Assembly: GCF_014333585.1 (NCBI RefSeq)
Contig: NZ_JACSCW010000003.1
Span: forward strand, 372,001-436,000
Reading direction: 5' to 3'
Source: Hymenobacter sp. BT188
GTDB taxonomy: Bacteria; Bacteroidota; Bacteroidia; Cytophagales; Hymenobacteraceae
Length of the DNA stretch: 64,000 nucleotides
How positions within the stretch are numbered: the stretch's first letter is position 1; each line of letters starts with the position of its first letter. The position numbers and the translations under genes were made by a program. The notes beneath the pieces were generated by a model. It was not told where the DNA came from. It worked only from the letters and a program-made list of their open reading frames with translations, and searched no databases. Positions 51,822-62,200 of this stretch are shown piece by piece.

Positions 51822-53558
51822 ATGTTGACTCTATTGCTTTCCTGGCTCATAATGGCTGCCGTAACGACGGTGGTGGGACGGGCTGCGTGGAGTTGGTTGC
51901 GGAGCAAGGGTTTGCCTGACACCGAGCAAACCTTGCCGCTGGAGTGGCTCAGTTTGTTGGGCTTGTGTGTGCTGGCGCCTATCGTGGGGGGCATTTCGCT
52001 GAGCTGGGCTATCAGCGCGAATATTCAGCTGGTGATTGCAGTCAGTGCGCTGGCGCTAATGGTAACGCAACGAAAAGAAATAGCCGCTAATTTCCGACAA
52101 GGCTGGCAAGCATTTATTCACCCTGGCAACCGCTACTTACTACTTGCCGGCTTTGCCATACTGGGTGTGCTCGGCATTCGACTGCTCCATCAAAGCACGT
52201 TGGCTCCCGCTAATTTCGACTCAGGGCTGTATCATTTCCAGACCTTAAAATGGCTGAATGAATACCCAACAGTGCCGGGCCTGGGCAATCTGCACGGGCG
52301 GCTGGCCTTCAATTCCAGCTGGTTTCCGCTGCTGTCCTTGTTTCGCTATGGCAGCCCGGTGGGGCCAATATATGGGCTGGGGGGCTTTTTGTATTTGTTG
52401 TTGCTAGGGGCGTTGGTGCGGGCAGCGGTAGGAGCGGGGCGCGGCTCGCGCGCGGCCTGGGCGCTGCCGCTGCTATTCTTTTTACTGCTCTGGAGCTTTC
52501 AGATTTGGCTGTCGTCGCCAACTCCCGACTACGTGCTGCCCGTGCTGTTGATTTTTGCTTTTCTGCGCTATGCCCGCAAGTGGGAGCTGGGCAACGGTCG
52601 TCGCTTCGACGCTGATACTGTCCTGGTTGGGCTGGTCATTCTGCTGGCCGTTACGATAAAGCTTTCGGCGCTGCCGGCGTTGCTGCTGCCCTTGCACAGC
52701 CTGTGGGCCAGCCGAGGCGCCATGGCCCGTCGCCACTGGCTACTGGGGGCGGGGCTCGTATTTTGTATGCTCACGCCCTGGCTGGTGCGCGGCATTCTCT
52801 TATCGGGCTACCTCATCTATCCCGCCGCCGCCCTCGACTGGATTAATGTTGACTGGAAAATTCCGCTGGCCTCGGTTCAAAAGGAGCAGTACATGATTAC
52901 AAACGTGGGGCAGTGGACAACGCATCCCACCTGTTTGCCGCCCCACCAGACGTTGGGTCAGTGGGTGCCACATTGGTGGCTTACGCAAAGCAACTTCATG
53001 CGGGGCGTTATGCTGCTGGCCGCCGGTTCGGTGGTGCCAGCAATAATACGCTGGCGCAAATTTCCTTCCCACGAAATAGGCTGGGCAATTGGCTGGCTAA
53101 CCGCTTGGCTGGGGGGCTTTTTTTGGTTCTGGGCCGCGCCTGATTACCGCTTTGGGGTTGGGTTTTTGCTGATAGCTGGTTTTTGGCCCTGGTTGAATCT
53201 TGCTCCGACGCGGCCGCACAGCGGAGTCGTAGCGTGGTTGCCGATATTGCTGACATTGGCCTGGGGGCTTCATTCCCTGCGTGATCCACTGTACCAAATC
53301 CGTACGCAGCCCCAGGCTTTCGCGCACCGCCTGCTGTGGCCCGCCTCGGCCCCAACTGTGCCTACACTGCCCCTAAAACCAAGCAAAAACTTAGTAGTGC
53401 GCGTGCCACAGGTTGGTATTCAGTGCTGGAATGCCCCGTTGCCGTGCGCCACCTGCCCGCAAATTGAGGTAGAAATGCGCGGGACTACGTTGAGCCAGGG
53501 TTTTCGGCCGCCACCTGCCCCAACTGGCCGCATGTGCTGCCTGGAAGCACCTGAGTAG
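51822..53558 (+). CDS. Large polytopic membrane protein, unknown function
   Basis: Start set at the ATG at 51822 (578 aa); the longer frame begins with a TTG. It has roughly 12 strongly hydrophobic segments (for example LTLLLSWLIMAAVTTVV, YLLLAGFAILGVLGI, LLAAGSVVPAIIRW) and a Pro-rich C-terminal soluble tail with CWNAPLPCATCPQIEV. The layout recalls GT-C-type glycosyltransferases or the uncharacterised LIC_10190-type membrane proteins, and PANFDSGLYHFQTLKWLNEYP is the most distinctive soluble loop. I would not assign an activity. It contains several GGGGGGC motif copies in frame. Confidence 0.7.
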   Translation: MLTLLLSWLIMAAVTTVVGRAAWSWLRSKGLPDTEQTLPLEWLSLLGLCVLAPIVGGISLSWAISANIQLVIAVSALALMVTQRKEIAANFRQGWQAFIHPGNRYLLLAGFAILGVLGIRLLHQSTLAPANFDSGLYHFQTLKWLNEYPTVPGLGNLHGRLAFNSSWFPLLSLFRYGSPVGPIYGLGGFLYLLLLGALVRAAVGAGRGSRAAWALPLLFFLLLWSFQIWLSSPTPDYVLPVLLIFAFLRYARKWELGNGRRFDADTVLVGLVILLAVTIKLSALPALLLPLHSLWASRGAMARRHWLLGAGLVFCMLTPWLVRGILLSGYLIYPAAALDWINVDWKIPLASVQKEQYMITNVGQWTTHPTCLPPHQTLGQWVPHWWLTQSNFMRGVMLLAAGSVVPAIIRWRKFPSHEIGWAIGWLTAWLGGFFWFWAAPDYRFGVGFLLIAGFWPWLNLAPTRPHSGVVAWLPILLTLAWGLHSLRDPLYQIRTQPQAFAHRLLWPASAPTVPTLPLKPSKNLVVRVPQVGIQCWNAPLPCATCPQIEVEMRGTTLSQGFRPPPAPTGRMCCLEAPE

Positions 53559-53683
53559 TTACAATCAACACCTGGCGGTCAGAAATAAACCGCTGCTGGC
53601 GAACCTTCCGTTTGCCAACGGACTATTACTAGCAATGAGTCGAATAGCTCAGTTTCTAAATGCGCATTTTAAGCTAAAGCCGT

Positions 53684-54226
53684 ATGATTCGTGATAAATG
53701 GAGGCTAATACAACTGCTTGCTTATGTGTGCGTTGTCATAATTACGCTGCCAGCATTTAGTCAGAGCTCAGAGAGGAGCCCGAAGCTGGTGGCCACGGTG
53801 TATGTATTTCTGGCCGAAACCTGCCCAATCAGCCAACAGGCCACGTTGGCGCTGCGCAACCTGTATACAACCTACGCTTCCCGCGGCGTGCAGTTTGTTG
53901 GCTTATTTCCCGATCAGCAAACATCTGCGGCCGATATTGCCGCGTTTGGTCGAACGTTTAAAGTGCCTTTTCCACTGAGGCTGGACAGCAAAAAGCAACT
54001 TGCACGGCGTTTTCAGGCCAGTATTACCCCGGAGGTAGTAGTGGCGGCGGCCGATGGCCGTACCGTACTCTACCAAGGCCGCATTGATAATAGCTACGCG
54101 CGCCTCGGCCAGCGCCGCACCGTCGTTACCCAACATGAGTTGCGTGATGCGCTGGCTGCTATCACGGCTGGTAAGCCGGTGGCCAAGGCACGTACCGAAG
54201 CCGTGGGCTGCTTTATTGCAGAATAA
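53684..54226 (+). CDS. Exported redoxin (thioredoxin-fold) protein
   Basis: Thioredoxin-like 180-aa protein with an N-terminal signal or anchor (LIQLLAYVCVVIITLPAFSQ). The active-site region reads ETCPISQQ, with a single peroxidatic-type Cys47 and no CxxC partner, followed by VQFVGLFPDQQ and ASITPEVVVAAADGRTVLYQGRIDN, a redoxin-type core. A second Cys is in the C-terminal GCFIAE (Cys176) and could be the resolving residue. Likely periplasmic thiol chemistry. No obvious operon partner. Confidence 0.82.
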   Translation: MIRDKWRLIQLLAYVCVVIITLPAFSQSSERSPKLVATVYVFLAETCPISQQATLALRNLYTTYASRGVQFVGLFPDQQTSAADIAAFGRTFKVPFPLRLDSKKQLARRFQASITPEVVVAAADGRTVLYQGRIDNSYARLGQRRTVVTQHELRDALAAITAGKPVAKARTEAVGCFIAE

Positions 54227-54346
54227 AGAAATGAAGGGTGGCACCAACGCAGTGGAAAGCGTTATTTAGAAGTGTACATGTTTCACTAGCAATGGCTTAG
54301 CGCACACACTAGCGTCAGCATCATATTTTGGCTATTTTGGCCAACG

Positions 54347-56347
54347 ATGACCCACTCACCCTTCCTTTCCCGCCTTACCAAACTGCTCGCTTTTGGCTGC
54401 CTGAGCTGTTGGCTGGGAGCCTGTACCACGCCGCGCACCAGCGCACCAGGTACTATCTCTGCTGCTTCCATCAATAAATTTACGGCCGACTCAGCCCTGC
54501 GACGAATTGCTACCGCGCAGGATGGTCGCCAAACGGCCTTGCTGCTGCCATACCTCAGTCGGCCCGAAGCTACCTACCGGCGCGAAGCTGCCTTGGCCTT
54601 CGCCTCAGTACAGGATAAAGCTGCCACATCAGCCTTGCTCATCTGCCTCAGCGACACCGACCCAGGTGTGCGGCGGGCGGCGGCCTATGCCCTCGGTCAG
54701 ACTGCCGACAGCACCGCTGCTCCGGTACTGCATCAACGCATGGGTGCGGAGCCCAACCCCGCCGCGCGACGCGCCGTTCTCGAAGCACTCGGCCAATGCC
54801 TCACCCGCGGCGAGTTGACCAACCTGTTGCGTTTGCCCCCCAGCCTTGCCTCCGACACTGCTACCCTTACGGGGCAAGCCTGGGGATTATATCGGGCTGG
54901 CTTGCGAGGCATAACATCTGACGCGGCTGTGGCGCGGCTTATGCAATTGCTGGCACTCCCAAATCCGCATGGTGCGCGCTTGGCCGCTGCCAATGCCTTA
55001 GCACGCACCCGCGGCCTCGATCTGGCCACGTATGCCGTTGCCCTCGCCAAAGTAGCCCAGGCCGACCCGGCTTATGCCGTGCGCAGCGCCGCTACTTCTG
55101 CATTAAGCAAGGCAGCCGAAGCGCCTTCTGTGCCCGGCGTATTAGCCGCTATTACGCGCCGCGACCCCGAATATCAGGTGCGCGTGAGTGCGTTACGGGC
55201 CATGAATGCGACGATGTATGTACCCGTAAAAGAAGCAGCCTGGGCGGCCTTGACCGACAAGAATGATCAGGTGGCCCTTACCGCCGCAGAGTTCTTTCTG
55301 ACGCATGCCGCTGAGGAGCCGGGTACCTTATTTCTGGAAAAAGCCAACAAGATCCAACAGTGGCGGGTGCGTGCGACGTTGTTAGCTGCAGCTCTCAAAC
55401 AGCGGGGAGAAGGCCGTGAAGCGATTCGCGGGGCTGTGCAGGAGCGCTACACTGCCGCCACCGATCCGTATGAAAAGGGCTATTTGCTCAAGGCTTTGGG
55501 CGAAGACCCCAACGCGTACAAATTCGTTTCGACGGCCACATTTGCCCCCCAGAAGTCAGTTGTAATCGGGACATATGGTATGGAGGCGCTGGTAGCCATG
55601 CGGCGCCTGCCCGACTTTCCAGAAGCCCAATATCCCGCTTTTACCTTGCTGTTGCAGCGCGCTGTGGGCAGCGGCGACGTGGCCGTTATAGGTATTGCCG
55701 CCGAAGCTATCCGCGACCCCAAGCTAAACGTGCAGCCCCTGCTGACTTCCACCGACTTCCTGACTCAAGCCCGCGACAAGCTCGCAATGCCCCGCGACCT
55801 CGAAGCCTGGCAATCCTTGCAGCAGACGATTAATTACCTGAATAAAAAGCCCCCCACGCCGCTGGTAACCTCTTCTATAGTTTCACATACGATAAATTGG
55901 GCAACGGTAAATAAAATCCCAACCGGGCAGCGGGCAACGGTGCACACTAGTAAAGGCAATATCGTCTTTCAGTTGCTGGTAGAAGCGGCGCCGGGCTCAG
56001 TGGCTAATTTTGTTGAGCTGGTTGAACAAGGGTTTTACAATGGGAAGAACTTCCATCGGGTAGTGCCCAACTTCGTGGCCCAGGGTGGCTGCCCGCGGGG
56101 CGATGGTTGGGGCAGCACCGATTACAACCTGCGCTCCGAATTTGCCGATCTGCGCTATGGCGCGGGTGCCGTTGGGCTAGCCTCGGCTGGCAAAGACACC
56201 GAAAGCTGTCAGTGGTTTATCACTCACGCCCCCACGCCCCACCTCGATGGCCGCTACACCATTTTTGCGCAGGTTGTCAGTGGGCTTGATGTAGTAAGCC
56301 GCCTAGACATCGGCGACAAAATTGACCGCATTGAGCTGGTACGCTAG
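54347..56347 (+). CDS. Lipoprotein fusion: HEAT repeats plus cyclophilin-type peptidyl-prolyl isomerase
   Basis: Unusual 666-aa fusion. Lipobox LGAC puts a lipidated Cys at about residue 26. Residues about 45-350 form alpha-helical HEAT-like repeats (EAALAFASVQDKAATSALLICLSD, VRRAAAYALGQ, ARRAVLEALGQC). The last 150 residues are a cyclophilin domain: VHTSKGNIVFQL, NFHRVVPNFVAQGG, SCQWFITHAPTPHLDGRYTIFAQV. It would be a membrane-anchored proline isomerase with a protein-binding scaffold, probably helping folding of exported proteins. Strong terminator right after the stop. Confidence 0.88.
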   Translation: MTHSPFLSRLTKLLAFGCLSCWLGACTTPRTSAPGTISAASINKFTADSALRRIATAQDGRQTALLLPYLSRPEATYRREAALAFASVQDKAATSALLICLSDTDPGVRRAAAYALGQTADSTAAPVLHQRMGAEPNPAARRAVLEALGQCLTRGELTNLLRLPPSLASDTATLTGQAWGLYRAGLRGITSDAAVARLMQLLALPNPHGARLAAANALARTRGLDLATYAVALAKVAQADPAYAVRSAATSALSKAAEAPSVPGVLAAITRRDPEYQVRVSALRAMNATMYVPVKEAAWAALTDKNDQVALTAAEFFLTHAAEEPGTLFLEKANKIQQWRVRATLLAAALKQRGEGREAIRGAVQERYTAATDPYEKGYLLKALGEDPNAYKFVSTATFAPQKSVVIGTYGMEALVAMRRLPDFPEAQYPAFTLLLQRAVGSGDVAVIGIAAEAIRDPKLNVQPLLTSTDFLTQARDKLAMPRDLEAWQSLQQTINYLNKKPPTPLVTSSIVSHTINWATVNKIPTGQRATVHTSKGNIVFQLLVEAAPGSVANFVELVEQGFYNGKNFHRVVPNFVAQGGCPRGDGWGSTDYNLRSEFADLRYGAGAVGLASAGKDTESCQWFITHAPTPHLDGRYTIFAQVVSGLDVVSRLDIGDKIDRIELVR

Positions 56348-56352
56348 CTTAT

Positions 56353-56408
56353 AAAAAAGCCCCCCAGTCGGCTTACAATAATCTGTAGGCCGACTGGGGG
56401 GCTTTTTT
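56353..56408. terminator. Extended bidirectional terminator after the HEAT-cyclophilin gene
   Basis: A stem of about 25 base pairs containing the AAAAAAGCCCCCCAG / CTGGGGGGCTTTTTT pair and extended inward by GTCGGCTTACA against TGTAGGCCGAC (one G-T pair). It also faces the convergent cupin gene ending at 56429. Confidence 0.93.
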
Positions 56409-56428
56409 GTGGCGAAGAAAGCGCAGTT

Positions 56429-56776
56429 CTACGCCTGCTTGTCTTCGCGGCCATGCACCTGATATGGAGGAGTGGTGGCTTCTACGGCAGTAAAGGCTTC
56501 CAGAATTTTGTAGGTATGCGAGGCGCCTTTAGGCACTACCCACGAGTTGCCGGGCTCCAATATAACCACCTGACCTTCGGAGTGTAGCTCGGCGCGGCCG
56601 CTGATTACGTAGCCTACCGTTTCGTAGGGCCGCGATACGGGCTCTTTATCGTCGCTGGGTTGCTCATTTTCCCAGAGGCGCATCGATATATTTTTGCCTG
56701 AGGCGAGGTACTTTTCTCCATCATTGCCTTTGGGCGAGTGATGAGAGTCAACTTTAATGACAGTGGAATCGGACAT
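56429..56776 (-). CDS. Small cupin-domain protein
   Basis: Cytoplasmic 115-aa single cupin. The barrel is read from SMRLWENEQPSDDKEPVSRPYETVGYVISGRAEL, then VILEPGNSWVVPKGASHTYKI, which keeps the glycine turn and a His near the metal site. Only part of the usual His/Glu metal set is present. Function unknown. Confidence 0.8.
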   Translation of the reverse strand: MSDSTVIKVDSHHSPKGNDGEKYLASGKNISMRLWENEQPSDDKEPVSRPYETVGYVISGRAELHSEGQVVILEPGNSWVVPKGASHTYKILEAFTAVEATTPPYQVHGREDKQA

Positions 56777-56976
56777 AAAAGGGGCGTTTTGGAGTGAAAT
56801 GTCAGGGATTGTGCTTTCATAACGAGCAAGACAGCGCTACGGTTGTCTGCGTAGAGTTGTCCCAAACCTTCGCCGTTGCCGATTGTTGCTGCTACTTCGA
56901 ATGACGTTATCTTAGGCCCAGTAGGCCCGTAGGCTGCACCAGAAATAGGCTTATAGCGCCTTTACGCATACCCTTT

Positions 56977-57804
56977 ATGTCCGAAGAATTTGTTCAGACG
57001 CTGGCTGTAGCGCATCAGCAAGCCACCGTTCCGTTGCCGGCGCACGCATTTTGCCATTTGGCTGATCAGCTACTGTCTTTACTATTCCCCGAGCGTGCCG
57101 ATCGTCAGTTATCCAGCGCTGATGCCGTTGCTGCCACCTTGAGCCACCTGCGAGCCGAGCTAACAGCCTTGCTTCGCCCTGTTCTGTTGCTGGAGTCCCC
57201 CGAGGCCGTAGTAGCTGCGTTGGCTGCGCAGCTTCCCCACCTTCGTCAGTTGTTGCTGCTTGATGCGAATGCCATTGTGGCCGCCGACCCCGCCGCCCAG
57301 GGCGTAGCGGAGGTTGTGTCTACGTATCCGGGTTTTTACGCTATTGCAATGCACCGGCTGGCCCACGCGTTGCACCAGTTAGCCGTTCCTCGCGTGCCTC
57401 GTCTACTTAGTGAATACGCCCACGCCCGCACCGGCATCGATATTCACCCAGGAGCCCGCATTGGTTCTTCCTTCTGCATCGACCACGGTACTGGCATTGT
57501 GATAGGCGAAACAGCAGTTATTGGAGCCTATGTCAAAATATTTCAGGGTGTTACGCTTGGTGCTTTAAGCGTGGCTAAACATCTGCAAGGCATCAAGCGC
57601 CATCCAACTATTGAGGATAACGTAGTCATTTATGCCAACGCGACCATCTTAGGTGGCAGTACGGTAGTGGGCAGCCACAGCATTATTGGGGGCAACGTCT
57701 GGCTGACGGATAGCGTCCCTTCGCATTCCCGCGTTTACCACAAAGCGCAGCTCCACGTTACGCGCACCGAAGATCCCAACGCGGATATTTCCTTTTCTAT
57801 TTAA
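56977..57804 (+). CDS. Serine O-acetyltransferase
   Basis: CysE/EpsC-type enzyme that makes O-acetylserine from serine and acetyl-CoA, 275 aa. The C-terminal left-handed beta-helix contains [31 protein letters not shown], the diagnostic serine acetyltransferase stretch with the catalytic Asp/His pair, then [10 protein letters not shown] and the [21 protein letters not shown] coils. The N-terminal half is helical. The next plus-strand gene is cysteine synthase, so the two make cysteine in consecutive steps, though a 164-base repeat-bearing gap lies between them. Confidence 0.93.
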   Translation: MSEEFVQTLAVAHQQATVPLPAHAFCHLADQLLSLLFPERADRQLSSADAVAATLSHLRAELTALLRPVLLLESPEAVVAALAAQLPHLRQLLLLDANAIVAADPAAQGVAEVVSTYPGFYAIAMHRLAHALHQLAVPRVPRLLSEYAHARTGIDIHPGARIGSSFCIDHGTGIVIGETAVIGAYVKIFQGVTLGALSVAKHLQGIKRHPTIEDNVVIYANATILGGSTVVGSHSIIGGNVWLTDSVPSHSRVYHKAQLHVTRTEDPNADISFSI

Positions 57805-57824
57805 GTCAAAAATAACTATCCAGA

Positions 57825-57933
57825 CGGTCATGCTAATAGGAGGTCATGCTGACAATAGGAAGCATCTCGCTTGTTTAGCCGGAGTACTAATCCAACGGTG
57901 CGAGCGACATGCCTCGCTCTGCTCTGCATGACG
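57825..57933. repeat. Imperfect inverted repeat (REP/BIME-like) between the cysteine genes
   Basis: Left part 57825-57871 contains two near copies of GGTCATGCT(A/G)A and ends GAAGCATCTCGC. The right part 57900-57933 (GCGAGCGACATGCCTCGC ... CATGACG) is a diverged reverse complement. This resembles the dispersed palindromic repeats common between genes in Bacteroidota. Confidence 0.65.
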
Positions 57934-57968
57934 TTCTTCTTTGTAAATCCATTCAATCATATACCCCA

Positions 57969-58889
57969 ATGAAAGCAAATACCATTCTCGACACCATTGG
58001 CAATACTCCCTTGCTGCGCATCAATCGCCTGTTCGCCGACCGCCCTGACGTGGAGGTCTGGATGAAAGCGGAGCGCGCTAATCCAGGCGGCAGCATCAAA
58101 GACCGCATTGCCTTATCTATGATTGAGCAAGCCGAAAAGGACGGCTTACTCGGTCCCGATAGTCTGATTGTGGAGCCAACTTCCGGCAATACTGGCGTTG
58201 GTTTGGCCATGGTGGCTGCCGTAAAAGGCTATAAGCTCACTTTGGTAATGCCCGAATCGATGTCGATTGAGCGCCGCCGTCTGATGACAGCCTATGGCGC
58301 CAATCTGGAGCTGACGCCACGGGAGAAAGGCATGAAAGGCGCTATTGAAAAAGCAAATGAGATCAGGCAGAACACGCCCGGTGCCTGGATTCCTATGCAG
58401 TTTGATAACCCCGCCAACATTAAAGTTCACGCCGAAACAACCGCCCAGGAAATTCTGCGCGACGCGCCCGAAGGCTTCGATTATCACATTACGGGGGTTG
58501 GCACTGGGGGACATATTACCGCCGTTACGGAGGTGCTTAAGCCATTATTCCCGAAGATGCTGACCTTCGCTGTCGAGCCCGAATTGTCGCCGGTTATCAG
58601 CGGCGGCGCGCCTGGCCCGCACCCTATCCAAGGCATCGGCGCGGGCTTCATTCCTAGTAATCTGCACACCAATATTCTGGACGGTACCATTCAGGTAAGC
58701 CAGCAAGCCGCCTTCGATATGGCCCGGCGTGCGGCACGTGAGGAAGGAATTTTTGTGGGTGTTTCGTCTGGAGCTTCTCTCGCCGCCGTAGCTCAGAAGC
58801 TCCCTGAAATGCCCCAGGGCAGCCGTGTGCTCACGTTCTGCTACGATACCGGCGAGCGGTATCTGTCCGTAGAAGGTTTATTCGTTTAA
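57969..58889 (+). CDS. Cysteine synthase (O-acetylserine sulfhydrylase)
   Basis: PLP enzyme that converts O-acetylserine and sulfide to cysteine. Start set at the ATG at 57969 giving 306 aa and the canonical [22 protein letters not shown]; the upstream extension runs into a repeat. Lys44 in [10 protein letters not shown] binds [15 protein letters not shown] binds the substrate carboxylate, and [10 protein letters not shown] binds the PLP phosphate. CysK versus CysM cannot be settled by eye. A strong terminator follows. Confidence 0.94.
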   Translation: MKANTILDTIGNTPLLRINRLFADRPDVEVWMKAERANPGGSIKDRIALSMIEQAEKDGLLGPDSLIVEPTSGNTGVGLAMVAAVKGYKLTLVMPESMSIERRRLMTAYGANLELTPREKGMKGAIEKANEIRQNTPGAWIPMQFDNPANIKVHAETTAQEILRDAPEGFDYHITGVGTGGHITAVTEVLKPLFPKMLTFAVEPELSPVISGGAPGPHPIQGIGAGFIPSNLHTNILDGTIQVSQQAAFDMARRAAREEGIFVGVSSGASLAAVAQKLPEMPQGSRVLTFCYDTGERYLSVEGLFV

Positions 58890-58901
58890 ATCACGAGAAC
58901 C

Positions 58902-58950
58902 AGTAAAGAAAAAGCCCCCCAGAAAGAATCTAGGGGGCTTTTTCTTTACT
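58902..58950 (+). terminator. Intrinsic terminator of the cysteine synthase gene
   Basis: AGTAAAGAAAAAGCCCCC (58902-58919) pairs with its exact reverse complement (58933-58950), 18 base pairs around a 13-base centre that adds a few more pairs. It contains the C6/G5 motif. Confidence 0.92.
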
Positions 58951-58998
58951 TAATGCTTAATAAACAGCAACGCTCTGTTGCTTACGGAATCTAAAGTC

Positions 58999-59039
58999 CA
59001 AACAAAAGGCCCGGCTTATCCAGCCGGGCCTTTTGTTTG
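58999..59039 (-). terminator. Intrinsic terminator after tRNA-Ala
   Basis: An 18-base-pair stem (58999-59016 with 59022-59039) with TTTTG on the minus strand; it begins two bases past the tRNA 3' end. Confidence 0.9.
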
Positions 59040-59041
59040 AG

Positions 59042-59115
<74 letters not shown>

Positions 59116-59227
59116 GTTTAGTTTACCAGCCACCTTTCGTGTTTGATGGGACAAAAGTACGGCGCGTTTCGGATTCTGCAAGGCTGGGAGGCTTTTTTTG
59201 GGAAATCTTTTCCATCAGCACCCAAAA

Positions 59228-59258
59228 AAAGCGGCCGGAGAATTTCTCCGGCCGCTTT
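59228..59258 (-). terminator. Intrinsic terminator of the TonB-dependent receptor gene
   Basis: A 14-base-pair GC-rich stem (AAAGCGGCCGGAGA and its reverse complement) with a three-base loop, and T7 on the minus strand, about 20 bases after the receptor stop codon. Confidence 0.93.
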
Positions 59259-59280
59259 CAGAATCAAGCAATAGCTTGGC

Positions 59281-62200
59281 TTAGTTGAAGATGTAGCGCA
59301 AGCCAAACTGCATGTAGTAGGTCGACGCTAGGGAGTTATTATTTCTGTAAGTAGAAGTAATAGGCTGACCGCGGTCTGTAGCAAGACGGAAAGTAGGACG
59401 GGTAGTGCCGCCTGGGTTAACCGTAGTGTTATTAGTTGTAACGTTAGTTGGTACCAGAATAGATGCGTTGTTGAACGACCGTACAATGCCCCAGTTTTCG
59501 TTGAGCAGGTTGCCAGCATTAAAGATGTCAAGAGTGAACTGTAGCGTATTACGCTTGTCGCCAAGGTTCAAGAAAAGGTCTTGGGCAAGCTTTACGTCTA
59601 CTTGATGACGCCATGGCTGCAAAGCACCATTACGCTCAGCGTACTGACCTTTACGGCTTCGCAAGTAATCATCTTGCTCAATGTATTGGAAGAATAAGTC
59701 TTCCTGCCGGGCTGCGCTTACAATATTAGGCGCAGCGGTCGTGCCGTAGTTGAAATCGCTAAAATCGATTTCTGACCCATCTTTAGGTACATAAATCAAA
59801 TCATTACTCTGTCCGTCACGGTTGAAGTCGCCACCGTATATGTAAGAGAAACGACCCTGGCTAGAACCGTCGTAGAACAGCGAAATAGTAGTGCCGAGGT
59901 GGCCAAAATATTCCTTGCGGTAAGACAAGGAAGCAACTACACGGTCTGGAACTACATAGCTAGCGTAGCTCAGTTCTGGGCTGTTTGAGTTGTTAACAAT
60001 TGGGGTACTTGACCAAGTGTTGAGCAACTGGTCGCCACCGCCATCGAATAACACCTCAGCATTGCTGCGTACATAAGCTAGCGAAGCAAATAAACCACCC
60101 TCGAAGCGCTTCTCCAGCTTACCAGCTATCGACCAGTAATAGCCTTTATGAGCATTGTCGAGAACAACGGTATTAAAAGGCTGTGTACCTTGAGTGTTGC
60201 CTGTCGCTACTGGCTGGTTAGGGCCAGGGCTAGTAGCACTCGTAGGAGCATTAGCTGGAGTCAGCGGGTTGATAAACTTGTTGAAAACGGCGTTTGGATA
60301 TATCGGCCGGTTATCTGGGTAGCCGGCAACATTCAGTGGCTGAGCTTCCACTAAGTTAGGGTTCCGACCAAGTGCTATTGTCAAGTCTTTATTGTAGATA
60401 CCTTCCAAGCTACCTACGATGCCTAAAGGCAACTGCGCATCAACAGCTAAAGTGCTCTTCCACGTCTGTGGGTTTTTAAAATCACGAGCAGTGGCGCTAA
60501 GCGTGCCTGGTACTTGGGTTCCAGCAACTGGAGGGGTGTCAGGGCGGTAGGCAGCTGGGTCTGGATTGAATGGTCCAGGAGTGCTAGCACCCGACGAAGT
60601 AGTAGTGAACTGAATCAAGCCCGCATCGCCAGACTGTGATACAATCCATACGGTAGGAACACGACCAGCGAAAATGCCGCTGCCACCACGTACTTGTAGT
60701 GTACGGTCACCTTTCACATCATAATTAAAGCCTAAGCGTGGTGACCACAACACCCGGTTCTTTGGGAGTACACCCGTATCAATCTGTTCACCATTAGCGA
60801 AGGCCAGATTAGCTACTAAAGGATGTGTTTGAATCTCTTTTACATCCAAATAAGCATTTAGCTCAGCTCGCAAGCCAGCAGTTACCCGCAGCTTATCAGT
60901 AACGTTGATTTCGTCCTGGGCATATACAGAGCCCTGTGCTGTTTTGAAGCGAGGGAAAGCCTGCTCAAAACCAGGTAACAACGAATAAGTCAGAGCAAAA
61001 TCACGAGGCTTTGCTCCGCTCTTGAATTCATCCCAAGAGTTAAACGTGTAGTAACTGGTAGCAAAACGTTGGAAACCGTTTCTGGTGTTTTGCAAGTCGA
61101 ATTGTACACCAGCGGTGATGTTGTGAATTCCGGTCGTGAAGTTCACATAATCAACGGCCGAATAGGTCTCAACCTCGCGTAGGTTACCAAAAGTAAAAGG
61201 CTCGTAACCAAAAGAAGTAATTGGGTTCACACCAGGCGTGATAACACCAGTGGTAGGATTAACGCTACCATCAAGGATATCTACGAATGGAAATTCCTGG
61301 CTATCAGAGCTGCGAGGATCGTTCTGCTTAGTGTATGTGGCCCGTAAGGTGTTGAAAAATTTACCTGCGAAGGTTGAGTTTACTTCACCTGCAAACGAAT
61401 AGAAATTGCCCTCTTGGTAATAGTTTGAATTCTTGAAAGGAAGAGCAAAGTTGCTTGTCCGGGCATTAGGGAAGGCTTGGAATGGGGTACGTGAGCCGCT
61501 CACTGAGATTGGAGTTTTGCTCTCTACCTGATTATACCGAAGGGTTACCCGGTGGTTGGGGTTGATGTTCCAGTCTAGACGGCCCAGCATGGTAGTACGG
61601 TCAGTCTGGAAAGGATAAGCTCCGTAGCCGCCGGTTTCATAGTTATAGGTGTCACGCAGATAATTGCTAACCTCGTCAAGAAACGCTGCAGTAGGCCGTA
61701 CAATATTCGAAGGGCTATTAGGCCCGCCAAATGGCAACTCTGGGGTAGAAGCTAAGTTCTGCTGGCCAGGAGAAGTCCGCTTGCTTTGTTCAGCGTTAAC
61801 AAAGAAGAATAGCTTGTCTTTGATGATGGGCCCACCTAAGCGAAAGCCGTATTGATTTTCGTCTAATTCCTGTTTTGGGAATGTTTCATCACCTACTTTA
61901 TTTCCCTGTTGCTTATCACCTCTCCAGAAGGTATAAACCGAACCAGAAAAGTCGTTGGTGCCGGAGCGGGTTACAGCGTTGATGGCGCTACCAATAAAGT
62001 TTGATTGGCGCACGTCAAAAGGGGTAATATTTACTGTAATCTCCTGCACTGCGTCCAATGAGATAGGGTTACCGCCAGCAGGCAGGTTGCCACCTATACC
62101 GAAGTTGTTGTTGAAGTCAGAACCGTCGATAGTAATGTTATTCTGACGATTGTTACCTCCACCAATAGAAGGGCCTTGCGCAGTCGTACCAGTAGATGCC

